From Streptomyces reniochalinae (GTDB lineage: Bacteria > Actinomycetota > Actinomycetes > Streptomycetales > Streptomycetaceae): DNA of 64,000 nt. The position numbers and the translations under genes are program-made. Positions 37,302 to 46,177 of this stretch are shown here, piece after piece (within the stretch, counting starts at the first letter, position 1; the number at the start of each line of letters is the position of its first letter). The notes under the pieces were generated by a model. The model was not told the DNA's origin, searched no databases, and saw only the letters and a list, made by a program, of their open reading frames with translations. Where the stretch lies: assembly GCF_003323735.1 (NCBI RefSeq), contig NZ_QOIM01000041.1:124001-188000 (forward strand). Reading direction: 5' to 3'.

Positions 37302-38890
37302 TCAGCGACGCGCCCGCCGCAGGACTCCCTTGGCGAGCTTTCCCGTGGGGGTACGAGGCAGGCGGTCGGTGAACTCCACCGAGCGGGGCACCTTGTACCC
37401 GGCGAGGTGCTCGCGCAGATACGCCAGCAACTCCTCTTCCAGCCCCGGGCCTTCCGAACCTCCCCGAACCTGAGAACCCTCCGGACGCGCGGGTGCCGTC
37501 GGCTCGGCTTCGACCACGGCGTGCACCGACTCGCCCATCTCAGCGTCCGGCACGCCGATCACCGCCACGTCGGCGACCTTGGGATGCAGAGCGAGACAGT
37601 CCTCGATCTCCCGCGGGTAGATGTTCACGCCGCCGGAGATGATCGTGAACGCCGCCCGGTCCGTGAGGAAGAGGTAACCGTCCTCGTCGACATGGCCGAT
37701 GTCCCCCGTCGTCGTCCATGCCGGATGCAGCGGATGCCGGGCCTCGGCCGTGCGGTCCGGAGCGTTGTGGTAGGTGAACGGCAGCTCCTCGCGGGCGAAG
37801 TAGACGGTCCCCGTCGTTCCCGCCTCCACCTCCGTGCCGTCGTCCGCGCAGACCCTCACCTCACCCAGCAGCCCCGACCTGCCGACCGAGCCCGGCTTGC
37901 GCAGCCACTCCTCGGGGGTGATGACGGTCAGTCCGTTGCCCTCCGTCGCGGCGTAGTACTCGTACAGGACCGGGCCCCACCACTCCATCATGCGGCGCTT
38001 CACCTCGGCGGGGCACGGAGCGGCGGCGTGGATCGCCACCCGCAGCGACGACACGTCGTAGCGCGCCCGCTCCGCCTCGGGCAGCTTCAGCATGCGGACG
38101 AACATCGTCGGCACCCACTGGCCGTGAGTGACGCGGTACCGCTCGATCGCCTCCAGCGTCCCGGCGGCATCGAACGCGTCCATCAGCACCACCGTCCCGC
38201 CCGCCGCGGTGACCACCGCGCAGAACCGCAGCGGCGCCGCGTGGTAGAGCGGAGCGGGGGAGAGGTAGACGGTGTCGGTGTCGAAGCCGTACAGCTCGGA
38301 GAAGAGCACGGCCAGCGGATTGGGCGAGTCGGTGATGTCGTCACCCGACAGCGGCGGCCGAACCCCCTTGGGACGGCCCGTGGTTCCCGACGAGTAGAGC
38401 ATGTCGGCACCCCGCGGCTGGCGTGCCGGCGGCTCGGACGAGGCCGCCGCCAGCGCTCGCTCGTAGTCGTCGTAGGCGGCCGCCTCGCCCGGCAGATCCT
38501 CCAGGGGGGACCGTACGCCAGCCGCTCCCGCACCTGCGGCGTGCGTGGCACCAGTTCGGCCGCCAGCCCGGGCAGGCCCGCCGAGACGATCATGACCCGT
38601 GCCCCGCAGTCCCGCACGATGTAGGCGGCCTCGTCAGCCGTCAGATGACTGTTGACAGCGGTGACGTAGAGGCCGGAGCGCAGCGCCGCCCAGTAGACCT
38701 CCAGGCAGTGCGGGTCGTTGTCGGACACCAGCGCGAGGTGATCGCCGGGTACCAGACCCGCCGCGCGCACGTGGTTCGCGAGCCGGAGGGAACGCTCCTC
38801 CAACTCCTGGTAGGTGACCACCCGGCCCGTGCGGGCGACGATGACGGCGGGCTTGTCGGGTTGTGCGGACGCGTGGACTCCCGGGTACAT
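37302..38890 (-). pseudogene. Acyl-CoA synthetase (AMP-forming), frameshifted
   Basis: The N-terminal frame (MYPGVHASAQPDKPAVIVAR to RERLAYGP, 38890 to about 38510) and the C-terminal frame (PGEAAAYDDYERAL through LYSSGTTGRPKG, YYAATEGNG, TTTGDIGHVDEDGY, PTGKLAKGVLRR, to 37302) together make a normal FadD-like enzyme of about 529 residues. They are one base out of phase at a run of six G on the plus strand (38504-38509). Adding one base to this run restores the protein. It may be a true mutation, a phase-variable tract or a sequencing error; the rest of the sequence is well preserved, so any inactivation is recent. Confidence 0.82.
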
Positions 38891-39057
38891 GGGCGGTGTC
38901 CCTCCAACGGTCCTGGCAGGGCATCAGCCCAGTGTCGCGCCGTGCCGCCCCCGGGTCACTACCGCCGACATCCCGCCGACACACCCTGCTCGGGGCCGCG
39001 CCCGCGCTGCGCCCGCTGACCGTGCCGGCTTTCGGCCCCTGCCGTGCTCGCCCCCGC

Positions 39058-39105
39058 ACGCTGCCCGTGCCCGCAGGCGCAACGCTGCCCGTGCCCGCAG
39101 GCCCA
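39058..39105. repeat. 24-bp tandem duplication in intergenic DNA
   Basis: Two adjacent 24-bp copies (39058-39081, 39082-39105) with one or two differences, of the form ACGCTGCCCGTGCCCGCAGG plus four bases, in the gap between the ligase start and the GH114 stop. This gap otherwise holds no gene. Confidence 0.7.
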
Positions 39106-39188
39106 CTCCGCCCGAGCCGTGGAACGACCGCACCCTCCCGCCACGGGGGCGAGCGGCCCGTCCCCGCCAGGGGGGTGAGCGGCCCCCT

Positions 39189-40058
39189 TCAGCACCGCTC
39201 GGACACGTGGCCCTCCTGGCCCTCGGGCAGTACATCCAGGTCGCGGCGGACGATCGAGACCTGGTCGCCCCACGTACGGCACGCCGCCGCCAGCCCCTTG
39301 GCGCCGTACTCGACATCCAGCACCCGGTCGTCGTACGCCGCCGCGTACTGCTCGCACTCGTCGTACTGCCCGCACTCCTCCGTCACCGCGAAGTCGAAGC
39401 CCATCCGGGCGCGCCGCGGCAGCAGCTCCGCCGCGTTCTTCTGCCCCGCCGCCAGCCCGGACCGGTGCGCGCGCCGGGTCAGCAGCGCGGCGAACGCGGC
39501 GTTGTCGGCGTGGCCGAGCCGGCCGCCCGAGCGCTCGTAGGAGTCGAGGTTGTCCAGCTCGACCGCTTGGAAGCCGCTGTCCGCGCAGCCGTCGATCCAC
39601 CGGCCGACGATGCGCGCCAGCGCCTCGCGCCGCTCGGACGTCGAGAGGTCGAACAGCGCCTCGTCCCACTCGCGGTCCAGCACCGGCTCGCCGCTCTCGG
39701 TGCGCAGAAGAAGGCGGGGATGGTGCTCCTGCCACCAGTCGAGCGCGTCGGGCTGCGCCTGGAAGGCGTTGACGTAACAGACGTTGTACTGCCCGGACTG
39801 TGGCCTGTCGCCCCGGTCCCGGGAGACGACGCGCACGCCGGCAGCGGGTCGGTAGCCGCCGCCGATCTGGTAGTCGAACCCGGCGCGGACCGGCGGCCGT
39901 CGCACCTCCTTGGCCGCCTCCCGCGTGCCCTCGCCGCGGGGCGCCGCGCCCCGCGCGTCGGAGCAACCGGCGAGGGCCACGGCCGTGAGAACGGCGGCGA
40001 GAGCGACCGCCGCCGGCCGCCGGCTCCGCCGGGCGGTGGAAGGGAGCGTGGTACGCAT
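39189..40058 (-). CDS. GH114 endo-alpha-1,4-polygalactosaminidase-like lipoprotein
   Basis: 289 residues. A lipoprotein signal (RRPAAVALAAVLTAVALAGC, lipobox LAGC) is followed by a TIM-barrel glycosidase of the TM1410/GH114 group: FDYQIGGGY, VCYVNAFQ, EALFDLSTSERREALARIVGRWIDGCADSGFQAVELDNLDSY, and DFAVTEECGQYDEC with the likely catalytic acids in AVELDNLD and TEECGQ. GH114 cleaves alpha-1,4-polygalactosamine. It starts five bases after the deoR stop, so it ends the galactosamine-type operon. Expected to be anchored outside the membrane, feeding the operon with galactosamine units. Confidence 0.85.
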   Translation of the reverse strand: MRTTLPSTARRSRRPAAVALAAVLTAVALAGCSDARGAAPRGEGTREAAKEVRRPPVRAGFDYQIGGGYRPAAGVRVVSRDRGDRPQSGQYNVCYVNAFQAQPDALDWWQEHHPRLLLRTESGEPVLDREWDEALFDLSTSERREALARIVGRWIDGCADSGFQAVELDNLDSYERSGGRLGHADNAAFAALLTRRAHRSGLAAGQKNAAELLPRRARMGFDFAVTEECGQYDECEQYAAAYDDRVLDVEYGAKGLAAACRTWGDQVSIVRRDLDVLPEGQEGHVSERC

Positions 40059-40063
40059 TTCGG

Positions 40064-40879
40064 CTACCTGCCCCCGTCCTCGTCGGGGTCGGGCTCCGCC
40101 AGCACCGTCGGCAGACCCTGCTCCTCGAACTTCCGGCGCATCGGCCCGGGAAGACCGCTGTCGGTGAGGAACGTGTCGAAGAGCTCAGGCCCGCCGATCC
40201 GGGCGAAGCACCGGACACCGGCCTTGGAGGAGTCCGTCACCACGACGGCCCGCTCGGCATGCCGGGCCATCAGCCCGTTGATCCGGCCCTCCGCCTCGTC
40301 GTGCACGGTGGCGCCCGTCCTGGGATCCATGCCGTTGGCCCCGATGAAGGCGATGTCCACGGTGATCTCACCGAGCATCAACTCGCTGTAGGGGCCGGTC
40401 AGCTCGAAGGTGCGGGAATGTGCCACCCCACCCGTCAGCACCGTCTTGACCTGGGGCCTGACCGCCAGCTCGTAGGCGATGTTCAGCGCGTTCGTCACGA
40501 TCGTCAGATGCGGCTGCGGACTTGGCTCGGCCAGGTCGGCGCGCGTCACCAGGGCGCGGGCGATCTCCGTCGTCGTCGTACCCCCGCTGAGGCCCACCAC
40601 GCTGCCGCGCTCCACCATCGCGGCCGCCGCCCTGGCCAGCGACTGCTTCGCCCCCACGTGGTGCCCGCGCTTGTAGCGGATGGGCAGGTCGTAGGTCACC
40701 GCGCTGAGGACCGCACCACCCCGGGTGCGGGTGAGCAGCTGCTGCTCGGCGAGCGCGTCCATGTCGCGCCGCGTCGTGGCCGCGGAGACCTCCAGAGCCG
40801 TGGCGGCCTCCTCGACCTCCATGCTGCCGCGCTCACCGAGCAGCTCCAGCAGAGCGTTCATCCGCTCATGGCGCTTCAC
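40064..40879 (-). CDS. DeoR-family regulator of the sugar operon
   Basis: 271 residues. An N-terminal DeoR helix-turn-helix (RHERMNALLELLGERGSMEVEEAATALEVSAATTRRDMDAL) leads to an effector domain resembling phosphosugar isomerases (VGLSGGTTTTEIARAL, IVTNALNIAYEL, DIAFIGANGMDP, VVTDSSKAGV). It should sense a phosphorylated sugar such as galactosamine- or tagatose-phosphate. Its start overlaps the aldolase stop by 4 bp. It likely binds the three repeats before the first gene of the operon (42837-42888). Confidence 0.9.
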   Translation of the reverse strand: MKRHERMNALLELLGERGSMEVEEAATALEVSAATTRRDMDALAEQQLLTRTRGGAVLSAVTYDLPIRYKRGHHVGAKQSLARAAAAMVERGSVVGLSGGTTTTEIARALVTRADLAEPSPQPHLTIVTNALNIAYELAVRPQVKTVLTGGVAHSRTFELTGPYSELMLGEITVDIAFIGANGMDPRTGATVHDEAEGRINGLMARHAERAVVVTDSSKAGVRCFARIGGPELFDTFLTDSGLPGPMRRKFEEQGLPTVLAEPDPDEDGGR

Positions 40880-41739
40880 CTGACGTCTTCTCCTTCCCCC
40901 GCCCCTCCGCCCCCCAGCACATGGAGCAGGCGCGCCGCCTCGCTCCGGACCGCGTCCCGCGCCGGGGCAACGTACTTGCGCGAGTCGATGAGCGCGGGAT
41001 CGGCCTCCAGTACCTTACGCACCCCCCGGGTGAAGACCGACACGAGATGCGTCGAAATGTTGATCTTGGTCATCCCCGCGGCGACGGCCGCGCGCAGTTC
41101 CTCGTCAGGAACCCCCGAGGACCCGTGCAGCACCAGCGGGACCGGCAGCTTCTCCCGCAGCCTCCCGATCAGCTCCAGGTCCAGCTTCGCCGTGCGCTCC
41201 CGCATCGCGTGCGAAGAGCCGACCGCGACCGCCAGGGCATCCACCCCCGTGGCCGCCACGAACGCCAGCGCCTCCTCGGGGTCGGTCCGCACGCCCGGCG
41301 CGTGCACCCCGTCCTTGCCGCCCACCTCGCCCAGCTCCGCCTCCACGAACACGTCACGGTCGTGGCACCACGCCGTCAGCCGCGCCGTCGTCTCGACGTT
41401 CCGCGCGTACGGCAGCGTGGAGGCGTCGATCATCACGGAGCCGACGCCCGCCGCGACGCCCTGGTGGACCAGCTCCGCGTCGGTGATGTGGTCCAGGTGC
41501 ACCGAGACGTTCGTCCGCGCGGCCTCCGCCAGCGCGAGCGTGGCCCGGGTGATCGGCAGCAGGCTGCCGTGGTACCGGACGCAGTTCTCGCTGATCTGGA
41601 GGATCAGCGGTATACCGGTGGTGTCGGCGGCGGCGACCAGCGCTTCCGCCGTCTCCAGGTGGATGACGTTGAAGGCGGCGGCACCGGTGCCCGCCGCGCG
41701 GGCGTCGGCGAGGATCGAGCCGGTGGAGACGAGGGGCAT
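40876..41739 (-). CDS. Class II ketose-bisphosphate aldolase (tagatose/fructose type)
   Basis: 287 residues of the GatY/KbaY/FbaA family. Zinc ligands and active-site motifs are visible: SVHLDHI (Asp and His), VFVEAELGEVGGKDG, AVAVGSSHA (His), LVLHGSSGV (His) and MTKINISTHL. It should split tagatose-1,6-bisphosphate (or fructose-bisphosphate) to triose phosphates. The place between an AgaS-like isomerase and a DeoR gene favours tagatose-bisphosphate. A 6-phosphotagatose kinase is not in the window. Confidence 0.88.
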   Translation of the reverse strand: MPLVSTGSILADARAAGTGAAAFNVIHLETAEALVAAADTTGIPLILQISENCVRYHGSLLPITRATLALAEAARTNVSVHLDHITDAELVHQGVAAGVGSVMIDASTLPYARNVETTARLTAWCHDRDVFVEAELGEVGGKDGVHAPGVRTDPEEALAFVAATGVDALAVAVGSSHAMRERTAKLDLELIGRLREKLPVPLVLHGSSGVPDEELRAAVAAGMTKINISTHLVSVFTRGVRKVLEADPALIDSRKYVAPARDAVRSEAARLLHVLGGGGAGEGEDVR

Positions 41740-41789
41740 CGGGGGACTCCTTGGGCGGGTGGGACGGGCTGGGGGGGGAGAGAGACGCG

Positions 41790-41889
41790 GAGTGGGCGAG
41801 GCCCGGAGCGGGGTGCGGCCCTCGGGCGGGACAGGCTCCGAGTGGGAGAGGCCCGGAGCGTGGTGAGGCCCCGGGCGGAAGAGGTGCTC
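41790..41889. repeat. 50-bp degenerate tandem duplication inside the operon
   Basis: Two 50-bp units (41790-41839, 41840-41889), each starting GAGTGGG(C/A)GAGGCCCGGAGCG, fill most of the 161-bp gap between the isomerase and aldolase genes. No coding frame or strong hairpin was seen. Confidence 0.65.
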
Positions 41890-41900
41890 TCCGGCCCGGC

Positions 41901-42797
41901 TCAGCCGTCCAGCATCACCGAGCGCGTCAGGCTCCGCGGGTTGTCCGGGTCGAGCCCCCGGGCGCGCGCCCGCTCCAGCGCGACGCGGTGCACCAGGACC
42001 AGATCGGCCAGCGGGTCACGGCTGCCGTGGTGCACGAACCGGGCGCCCGTCGCCGTGACGTCACCCTCCAGCCCCTCGGGTGCCTGGCCGAAGAGCCAGG
42101 TGACCCGCCCGGGCGCGGCGATGGCTATCGGCCCGTGCCGGTACTCCATGGCGGGGTAGGACTCCGTCCAGCTCTGGGACGCCTCCCGCATCTTGAGCGC
42201 CGCCTCGTTGGCCAGCCCGAACGTCCAGCCCGTGCCGAGGAAGCTGAACTGCTCGGCGTCCAGCCACTCCTGCTCCAGCGGCGCGGTCAGTGCCGCCTCC
42301 GCGTCGCCGACCGCGCCGCCCAGGTCCTCACCCAGGTGGGCACGGAGCAGAGCGAGGGCCGAGGTGGCGAACCGCGTCTGCACCACGGACTTCTCGTCGG
42401 CGAACGGGAGCGTGACCGTCGCGTCCGAGAGGGAGGTGGCGGGGGTGTCCTCGTCTCCCAGCACCGTCACGGTGGGGGTGGCGCCGCGCAGCTCCTCCAG
42501 CACCCGCAGCACCTCGGTCGTGGTACCGGAACGGGTGATGGCGACCACCGCGTCGTAACCGCGCGCCTTGCCGAGGAAGGCCTCCGAAGCGGCGAAGGCG
42601 TCCGTCACGCCCTGCCCGGAGCCCTCCCGCAGGGCTGCGTACGCCTGGGCCATGAACCAGGATGTGCCGCAGCCGACGACGGCCACGCGCGCACCCGCCG
42701 CGGGCAGCGGGTTGTCCCCGGCGCCGATCCGCGCCGCGGCCCGCCACGTCTCCGGCTGGCTGCGCAGCTCCTGCTCCATGTACGACGTCTCGCCCAT
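41901..42797 (-). CDS. SIS-domain sugar isomerase/deaminase (AgaS/GlmS-like)
   Basis: 298 residues with two SIS domains: AVVGCGTSWFMAQAYAAL and AITRSGTTTEVLRVLEEL in the first, FLGTGWTFGLANEAALKMREASQSWTESYPAMEYRHGPIAI in the second. The second-domain EAALKMREAS...EYRHGP pattern is that of glucosamine/galactosamine-6-phosphate enzymes without a glutaminase domain. In this operon, deamination of galactosamine-6-phosphate to tagatose-6-phosphate is the best fit. ATG 42797 (MGETSYMEQELRSQP) has AGGAGG at long spacing. First gene of the minus-strand operon. Confidence 0.86.
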   Translation of the reverse strand: MGETSYMEQELRSQPETWRAAARIGAGDNPLPAAGARVAVVGCGTSWFMAQAYAALREGSGQGVTDAFAASEAFLGKARGYDAVVAITRSGTTTEVLRVLEELRGATPTVTVLGDEDTPATSLSDATVTLPFADEKSVVQTRFATSALALLRAHLGEDLGGAVGDAEAALTAPLEQEWLDAEQFSFLGTGWTFGLANEAALKMREASQSWTESYPAMEYRHGPIAIAAPGRVTWLFGQAPEGLEGDVTATGARFVHHGSRDPLADLVLVHRVALERARARGLDPDNPRSLTRSVMLDG

Positions 42798-42836
42798 GCG
42801 CGAGCACCCCCTCCTGGGACCGGACCCTTGCAGGCC

Positions 42837-42888
42837 CTTTGCGTGAAGATGCATGAAACAACTGACTTTCACGCAACTTTACGCAAAG
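42837..42888. promoter_or_regulatory. Three-copy operator of the galactosamine-type operon
   Basis: Three near-identical sites lie 40-91 bases before the isomerase start: CTTCACGCAAAG (minus strand, 42848-42837), CTTTCACGCAA (42866-42876) and CTTTACGCAAAG (42877-42888). The second and third are direct repeats; the first is inverted to them across 17 bases. DeoR-family proteins commonly use several spaced sites, and one is encoded in this operon. Confidence 0.65.
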
Positions 42889-42974
42889 AGCGCTGCGCTG
42901 TCCATCCCACGCGCGAGTGAACGCCGCCCCGTCGCCCCGTCGCCCGTAGGTGAGGGGGCGACGACCGTCCGGAC

Positions 42975-43490
42975 TCACCGCATCGCCGACCGCCGTGTCT
43001 CGACGTGGAAGCAGCCGTACTCGACGGCGCGTACATGGACCGCCGCCACGAGGGGATCGGCGTACAGCCGGGTCAGGGATTCCTCGATGGCGGGGGCGTC
43101 CTCTCGTCCCTCTTCCACCAGGAGGCCGCCCAGGATGCGGCCTTCGGTGGAGTAGGCGCGCAGTGCCCTGCGGGCGCCCCGCATGGCGTCGGGGTACGCG
43201 CCGTTCGGGCTGGCCGTCCAGCCGCCGCAGTCCGTCGGGTGGATGAAGACCGGGCCCACCTCGTCGTAGGGGCCGGGGTCCGCGCCGGTCTCGCGGGCCC
43301 AGCGGCGCAGTGGCGCGTAGGAGACGAGGGCGAGCGTCTCCTCCGGTTCGCTCCGCCGCAGGCAGCACCGGAGAGGGGTGCCGCCTTCGGTGTCGGTCAC
43401 GGCGCGGGGCGGGGCGCCGGCGTCGTCACGCATCCGCAGTTCCGCGAGGGTTCCGGGAGCGAGGGCAAGGATCGTGTAGTGCGTCGTCAT
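42975..43490 (-). CDS. DUF1203 domain protein
   Basis: 171 residues. The family pattern is seen: a Cys-Arg-Cys-Cys-like PLRCCLRRSEPEETLALVSYAP, then PYDEVGPVFIHPTDCGGW and the ending HVRAVEYGCFHVE. Function unknown; the conserved cysteines may bind metal or be redox active. Divergent from the beta-oxidation operon by about 180 bp. Confidence 0.85.
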   Translation of the reverse strand: MTTHYTILALAPGTLAELRMRDDAGAPPRAVTDTEGGTPLRCCLRRSEPEETLALVSYAPLRRWARETGADPGPYDEVGPVFIHPTDCGGWTASPNGAYPDAMRGARRALRAYSTEGRILGGLLVEEGREDAPAIEESLTRLYADPLVAAVHVRAVEYGCFHVETRRSAMR

Positions 43491-43668
43491 AAAGCGAGCC
43501 TGCCTCCGCGGGGCCGCCCCCTGCCGGCGTCATCCGGACGTGGCGTTCGCCGCGCGTCAGGCCCGTGGGGGCGCGTGGCGAACCTGTGGGGCGAGGGCTT
43601 GTGGAATGGGAACGGTGTCCATAGCATCCTTGGTGTTACATCAGTTGTGTCACAGTGCTGGGGGCTCG

Positions 43669-44982
43669 ATGGCGGCAGCGCGAGAAGCGGCGGAGCGCGA
43701 ACCGGTCCGTGGCCCGCTGAGCGGGGTGCGCGTGGTGGAGCTGGCCGGGATCGGGCCAGGGCCTTTCGCCGCGATGACGCTCGCCGACCTGGGGGCCGAC
43801 GTCGTCCGTGTCGACCGTCCCGGTGGCGGCTCGCTGGCCATCCCGGCGCAGTACGACGTCACGAACCGCAACAAGAGGTCCGTCCTGCTCGACCTCAAGG
43901 ACGAGGAGGGCCGTGAGACCGCCCTCGCGCTGACCGACCGGGCGGACGTGCTGATCGAGGGGTTCCGCCCCGGAGTGGCCGAACGGCTCGGCGTCGGCCC
44001 GGACGACTGCCTCGCCCGCAACCCGCGCCTGGTGTACGCCAGGATGACCGGCTGGGGGCAGGAAGGTCCGCTCGCGGAGCGCGCCGGGCACGACATCGGC
44101 TACATCGCCGTCACCGGCGCCCTCGGTATGACGGGGCCCGCCGAGGGCCCGCCCGTCGCCCCGGCCAATCTGCTGGGCGACTACGCGGGCGGCTCCCTCT
44201 ACCTCGTCATCGGCATCCTGTCCGCCCTGCACCACGCGCGCGGGCCGCGCGGTGAGGGGCAGGTCGTGGACGCGGCCATCGTGGACGGCACCAGCCACCT
44301 GACCGCGATGATCCAGGGGATGCTCGCCGCGGGCGGCTGGCAGGACCGCCGGGCGGCCAACCTGCTGGACGGCGGCTGCCCGTTCTACGGCACCTACGCG
44401 ACGTCCGACGGCGGCTTCATGGCCGTGGGCGCGCTGGAGCCGCGGTTCTACGCGCGGTTCGCCGGACTCCTCGGCATCGCCGACGAGGCGCCGCCCCGCG
44501 AGGACCTGGCGGCCTGGGGGGAGTTGCGCGAGCTGATCGCCGCCCGGTTCGCCTCCCGTACGCGCGCGGAGTGGACCGAGGTCTTCCAGGGCTCCGACGC
44601 CTGTGTGGCCCCGGTGCTCTCCCTCACCGAGGCGCCCGCCCATCCGCATCTGGCGGCTCGCGGTACCTATCTGGAGCACGACGGCATCACCCAGCCCGCC
44701 CCGGCCCCCCGGTTCTCCGCGACACCCACGGGCGTGTACGCGGGTCCGGCCAGGCCCGGCGCGCACACCGCCCAGGTCGCCCACGACTGGGATGTCCCCT
44801 CCCTGGCCCCCTCGGCCGCATCCGCCGCCTGTGCCCCCTCCGCCGGAGACGCCCGGCCGACGTCCGGCACCTCCGAAGTGCCGGGCGACGCGCCCCGGGC
44901 TCAGGGCGGCCCGTCCGAGGCCCTGGCCGACACGCAGGACGCCCCGGCCGACCCGTTCGAAGGAGAGCACCCCACGTCATGA
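43669..44982 (+). CDS. Alpha-methylacyl-CoA racemase / CaiB-type CoA-transferase
   Basis: 437 residues from ATG 43669 (SD GGGGG). The opening LSGVRVVELAGIGPGPFAAMTLADLGADVVRVDRPGG and the catalytic pair His in RAGHDIGYIAVTGALG and Asp in NLLGDYAGGS match AMACR. It should epimerise 2-methylacyl-CoAs so that branched acids can enter beta-oxidation. The last 60 residues are a low-complexity Ala/Pro/Ser tail not typical of the family. Overlaps the next gene by ATGA. First gene of a four-gene operon. Confidence 0.88.
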   Translation: MAAAREAAEREPVRGPLSGVRVVELAGIGPGPFAAMTLADLGADVVRVDRPGGGSLAIPAQYDVTNRNKRSVLLDLKDEEGRETALALTDRADVLIEGFRPGVAERLGVGPDDCLARNPRLVYARMTGWGQEGPLAERAGHDIGYIAVTGALGMTGPAEGPPVAPANLLGDYAGGSLYLVIGILSALHHARGPRGEGQVVDAAIVDGTSHLTAMIQGMLAAGGWQDRRAANLLDGGCPFYGTYATSDGGFMAVGALEPRFYARFAGLLGIADEAPPREDLAAWGELRELIAARFASRTRAEWTEVFQGSDACVAPVLSLTEAPAHPHLAARGTYLEHDGITQPAPAPRFSATPTGVYAGPARPGAHTAQVAHDWDVPSLAPSAASAACAPSAGDARPTSGTSEVPGDAPRAQGGPSEALADTQDAPADPFEGEHPTS

Positions 44983-46121
44983 AGCGCCAGATCTTCACCG
45001 AGGACCACGAGGCGTTCCGGCGGACCGTCCGCACCTTCCTGGCCAAGGAGGTCGAGCCGCACTACGCCCGGTGGGAGCAGGACGGCGTCGTCTCGCGCGA
45101 GGTGTGGCGGGCGGCCGGACGGCAGGGGCTGCTGGGCCCTGCCGTGCCCGAGGAGTACGGCGGCGGGGGAGAGGCCGATTTCCGCTACGCGGCGGTGCTG
45201 GCCGAGGAGTTCACCCGCGCGGGCGCGCCAGGTCTGGCCATCGGGCTGCACAACGACATCGTCGGCCCCTACCTCACCTCGCTGGCCACCGACGAGCAGA
45301 AGCGGCGCTGGCTGCCGGGCTTCTGCTCGGGCGAGATCATCACCGCCCTCGCCATGACGGAGCCCGGCGCGGGCTCCGATCTGCAGGGCATACGCACCGC
45401 GGCCGAGGACAAGGGCGACCACTGGCTGCTGAACGGATCCAAGACGTTCATCTCCAACGGGATCCTGGCCGACCTCGTGGTCGTCGCGGCCAGGACGACG
45501 CCGGAGGGCGGCGCGCACGGGCTGAGCCTGCTGGTGGTCGAGCGCGGGATGGACGGTTTCGCACGGGGCCGCAACCTCGACAAGATCGGTCAGAAGGCGC
45601 AGGACACGGCCGAGCTGTTCTTCACCGACGTGCGCGTTCCCAAGGAGAACCTGCTGGGGGAGCTCAACGGCGCCTTCGTCCATCTGATGACCAACCTCGC
45701 CCAGGAGCGCATGGCGATCGCCGTGGCGGGGATCGCCGCGGCCGAGCACCTGTTGGAGATCACCACCGCGTACGTCAAGGAGCGCACCGCGTTCGGCCGT
45801 CCGCTCGGCAAGCTCCAGCACGTCCGTTTCGAGATCGCCGAGCTGGCCACCGAGTGCGCCGTCACCCGTGCGTTCCTCGACCGCTGCATCGAGGACCACG
45901 CCAAGGGCGAGCTGGACGCGGTGCACGCCTCCATGGCGAAGTGGTGGGCGACCGAGTTGCAGAAGCGGGCGGCGGACCGCTGTCTGCAACTGCACGGCGG
46001 ATACGGATACATGAACGAGTATCCGGTCGCCAAGGCGTTCACGGACGGCCGCATCCAGACCATCTACGGCGGGACCACCGAGATCATGAAGGAGATCATC
46101 GGCAGGTCGCTGCTCAGCTGA
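44979..46121 (+). CDS. Acyl-CoA dehydrogenase
   Basis: 380 residues. FAD and substrate motifs are ITALAMTEPGAGSDLQGI and WLLNGSKTFISNG; the tail reads LQLHGGYGYMNEYPVAKAFTDGRIQTIYGGTTEIMKEIIGR. The usual Glu before the GT motif is Gly (YGGTTEIM), so the base is expected in NLAQERMAIA, as in isovaleryl- and long-chain-type enzymes. The start overlaps the racemase stop. Fits oxidation of branched or long acyl-CoAs made available by the neighbour. Confidence 0.92.
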   Translation: MKRQIFTEDHEAFRRTVRTFLAKEVEPHYARWEQDGVVSREVWRAAGRQGLLGPAVPEEYGGGGEADFRYAAVLAEEFTRAGAPGLAIGLHNDIVGPYLTSLATDEQKRRWLPGFCSGEIITALAMTEPGAGSDLQGIRTAAEDKGDHWLLNGSKTFISNGILADLVVVAARTTPEGGAHGLSLLVVERGMDGFARGRNLDKIGQKAQDTAELFFTDVRVPKENLLGELNGAFVHLMTNLAQERMAIAVAGIAAAEHLLEITTAYVKERTAFGRPLGKLQHVRFEIAELATECAVTRAFLDRCIEDHAKGELDAVHASMAKWWATELQKRAADRCLQLHGGYGYMNEYPVAKAFTDGRIQTIYGGTTEIMKEIIGRSLLS

Positions 46122-46177
46122 CGACGGCCACCGGCTCCCCACCGCCTGATCCCGTACTCCCACGAAAGGCACCCCTC

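Noticed and set aside
38959..40218. 419-residue minus-strand frame over the GH114 gene
   Set aside because: Arg-rich out-of-frame shadow; the GH114 frame has a lipobox and family motifs.
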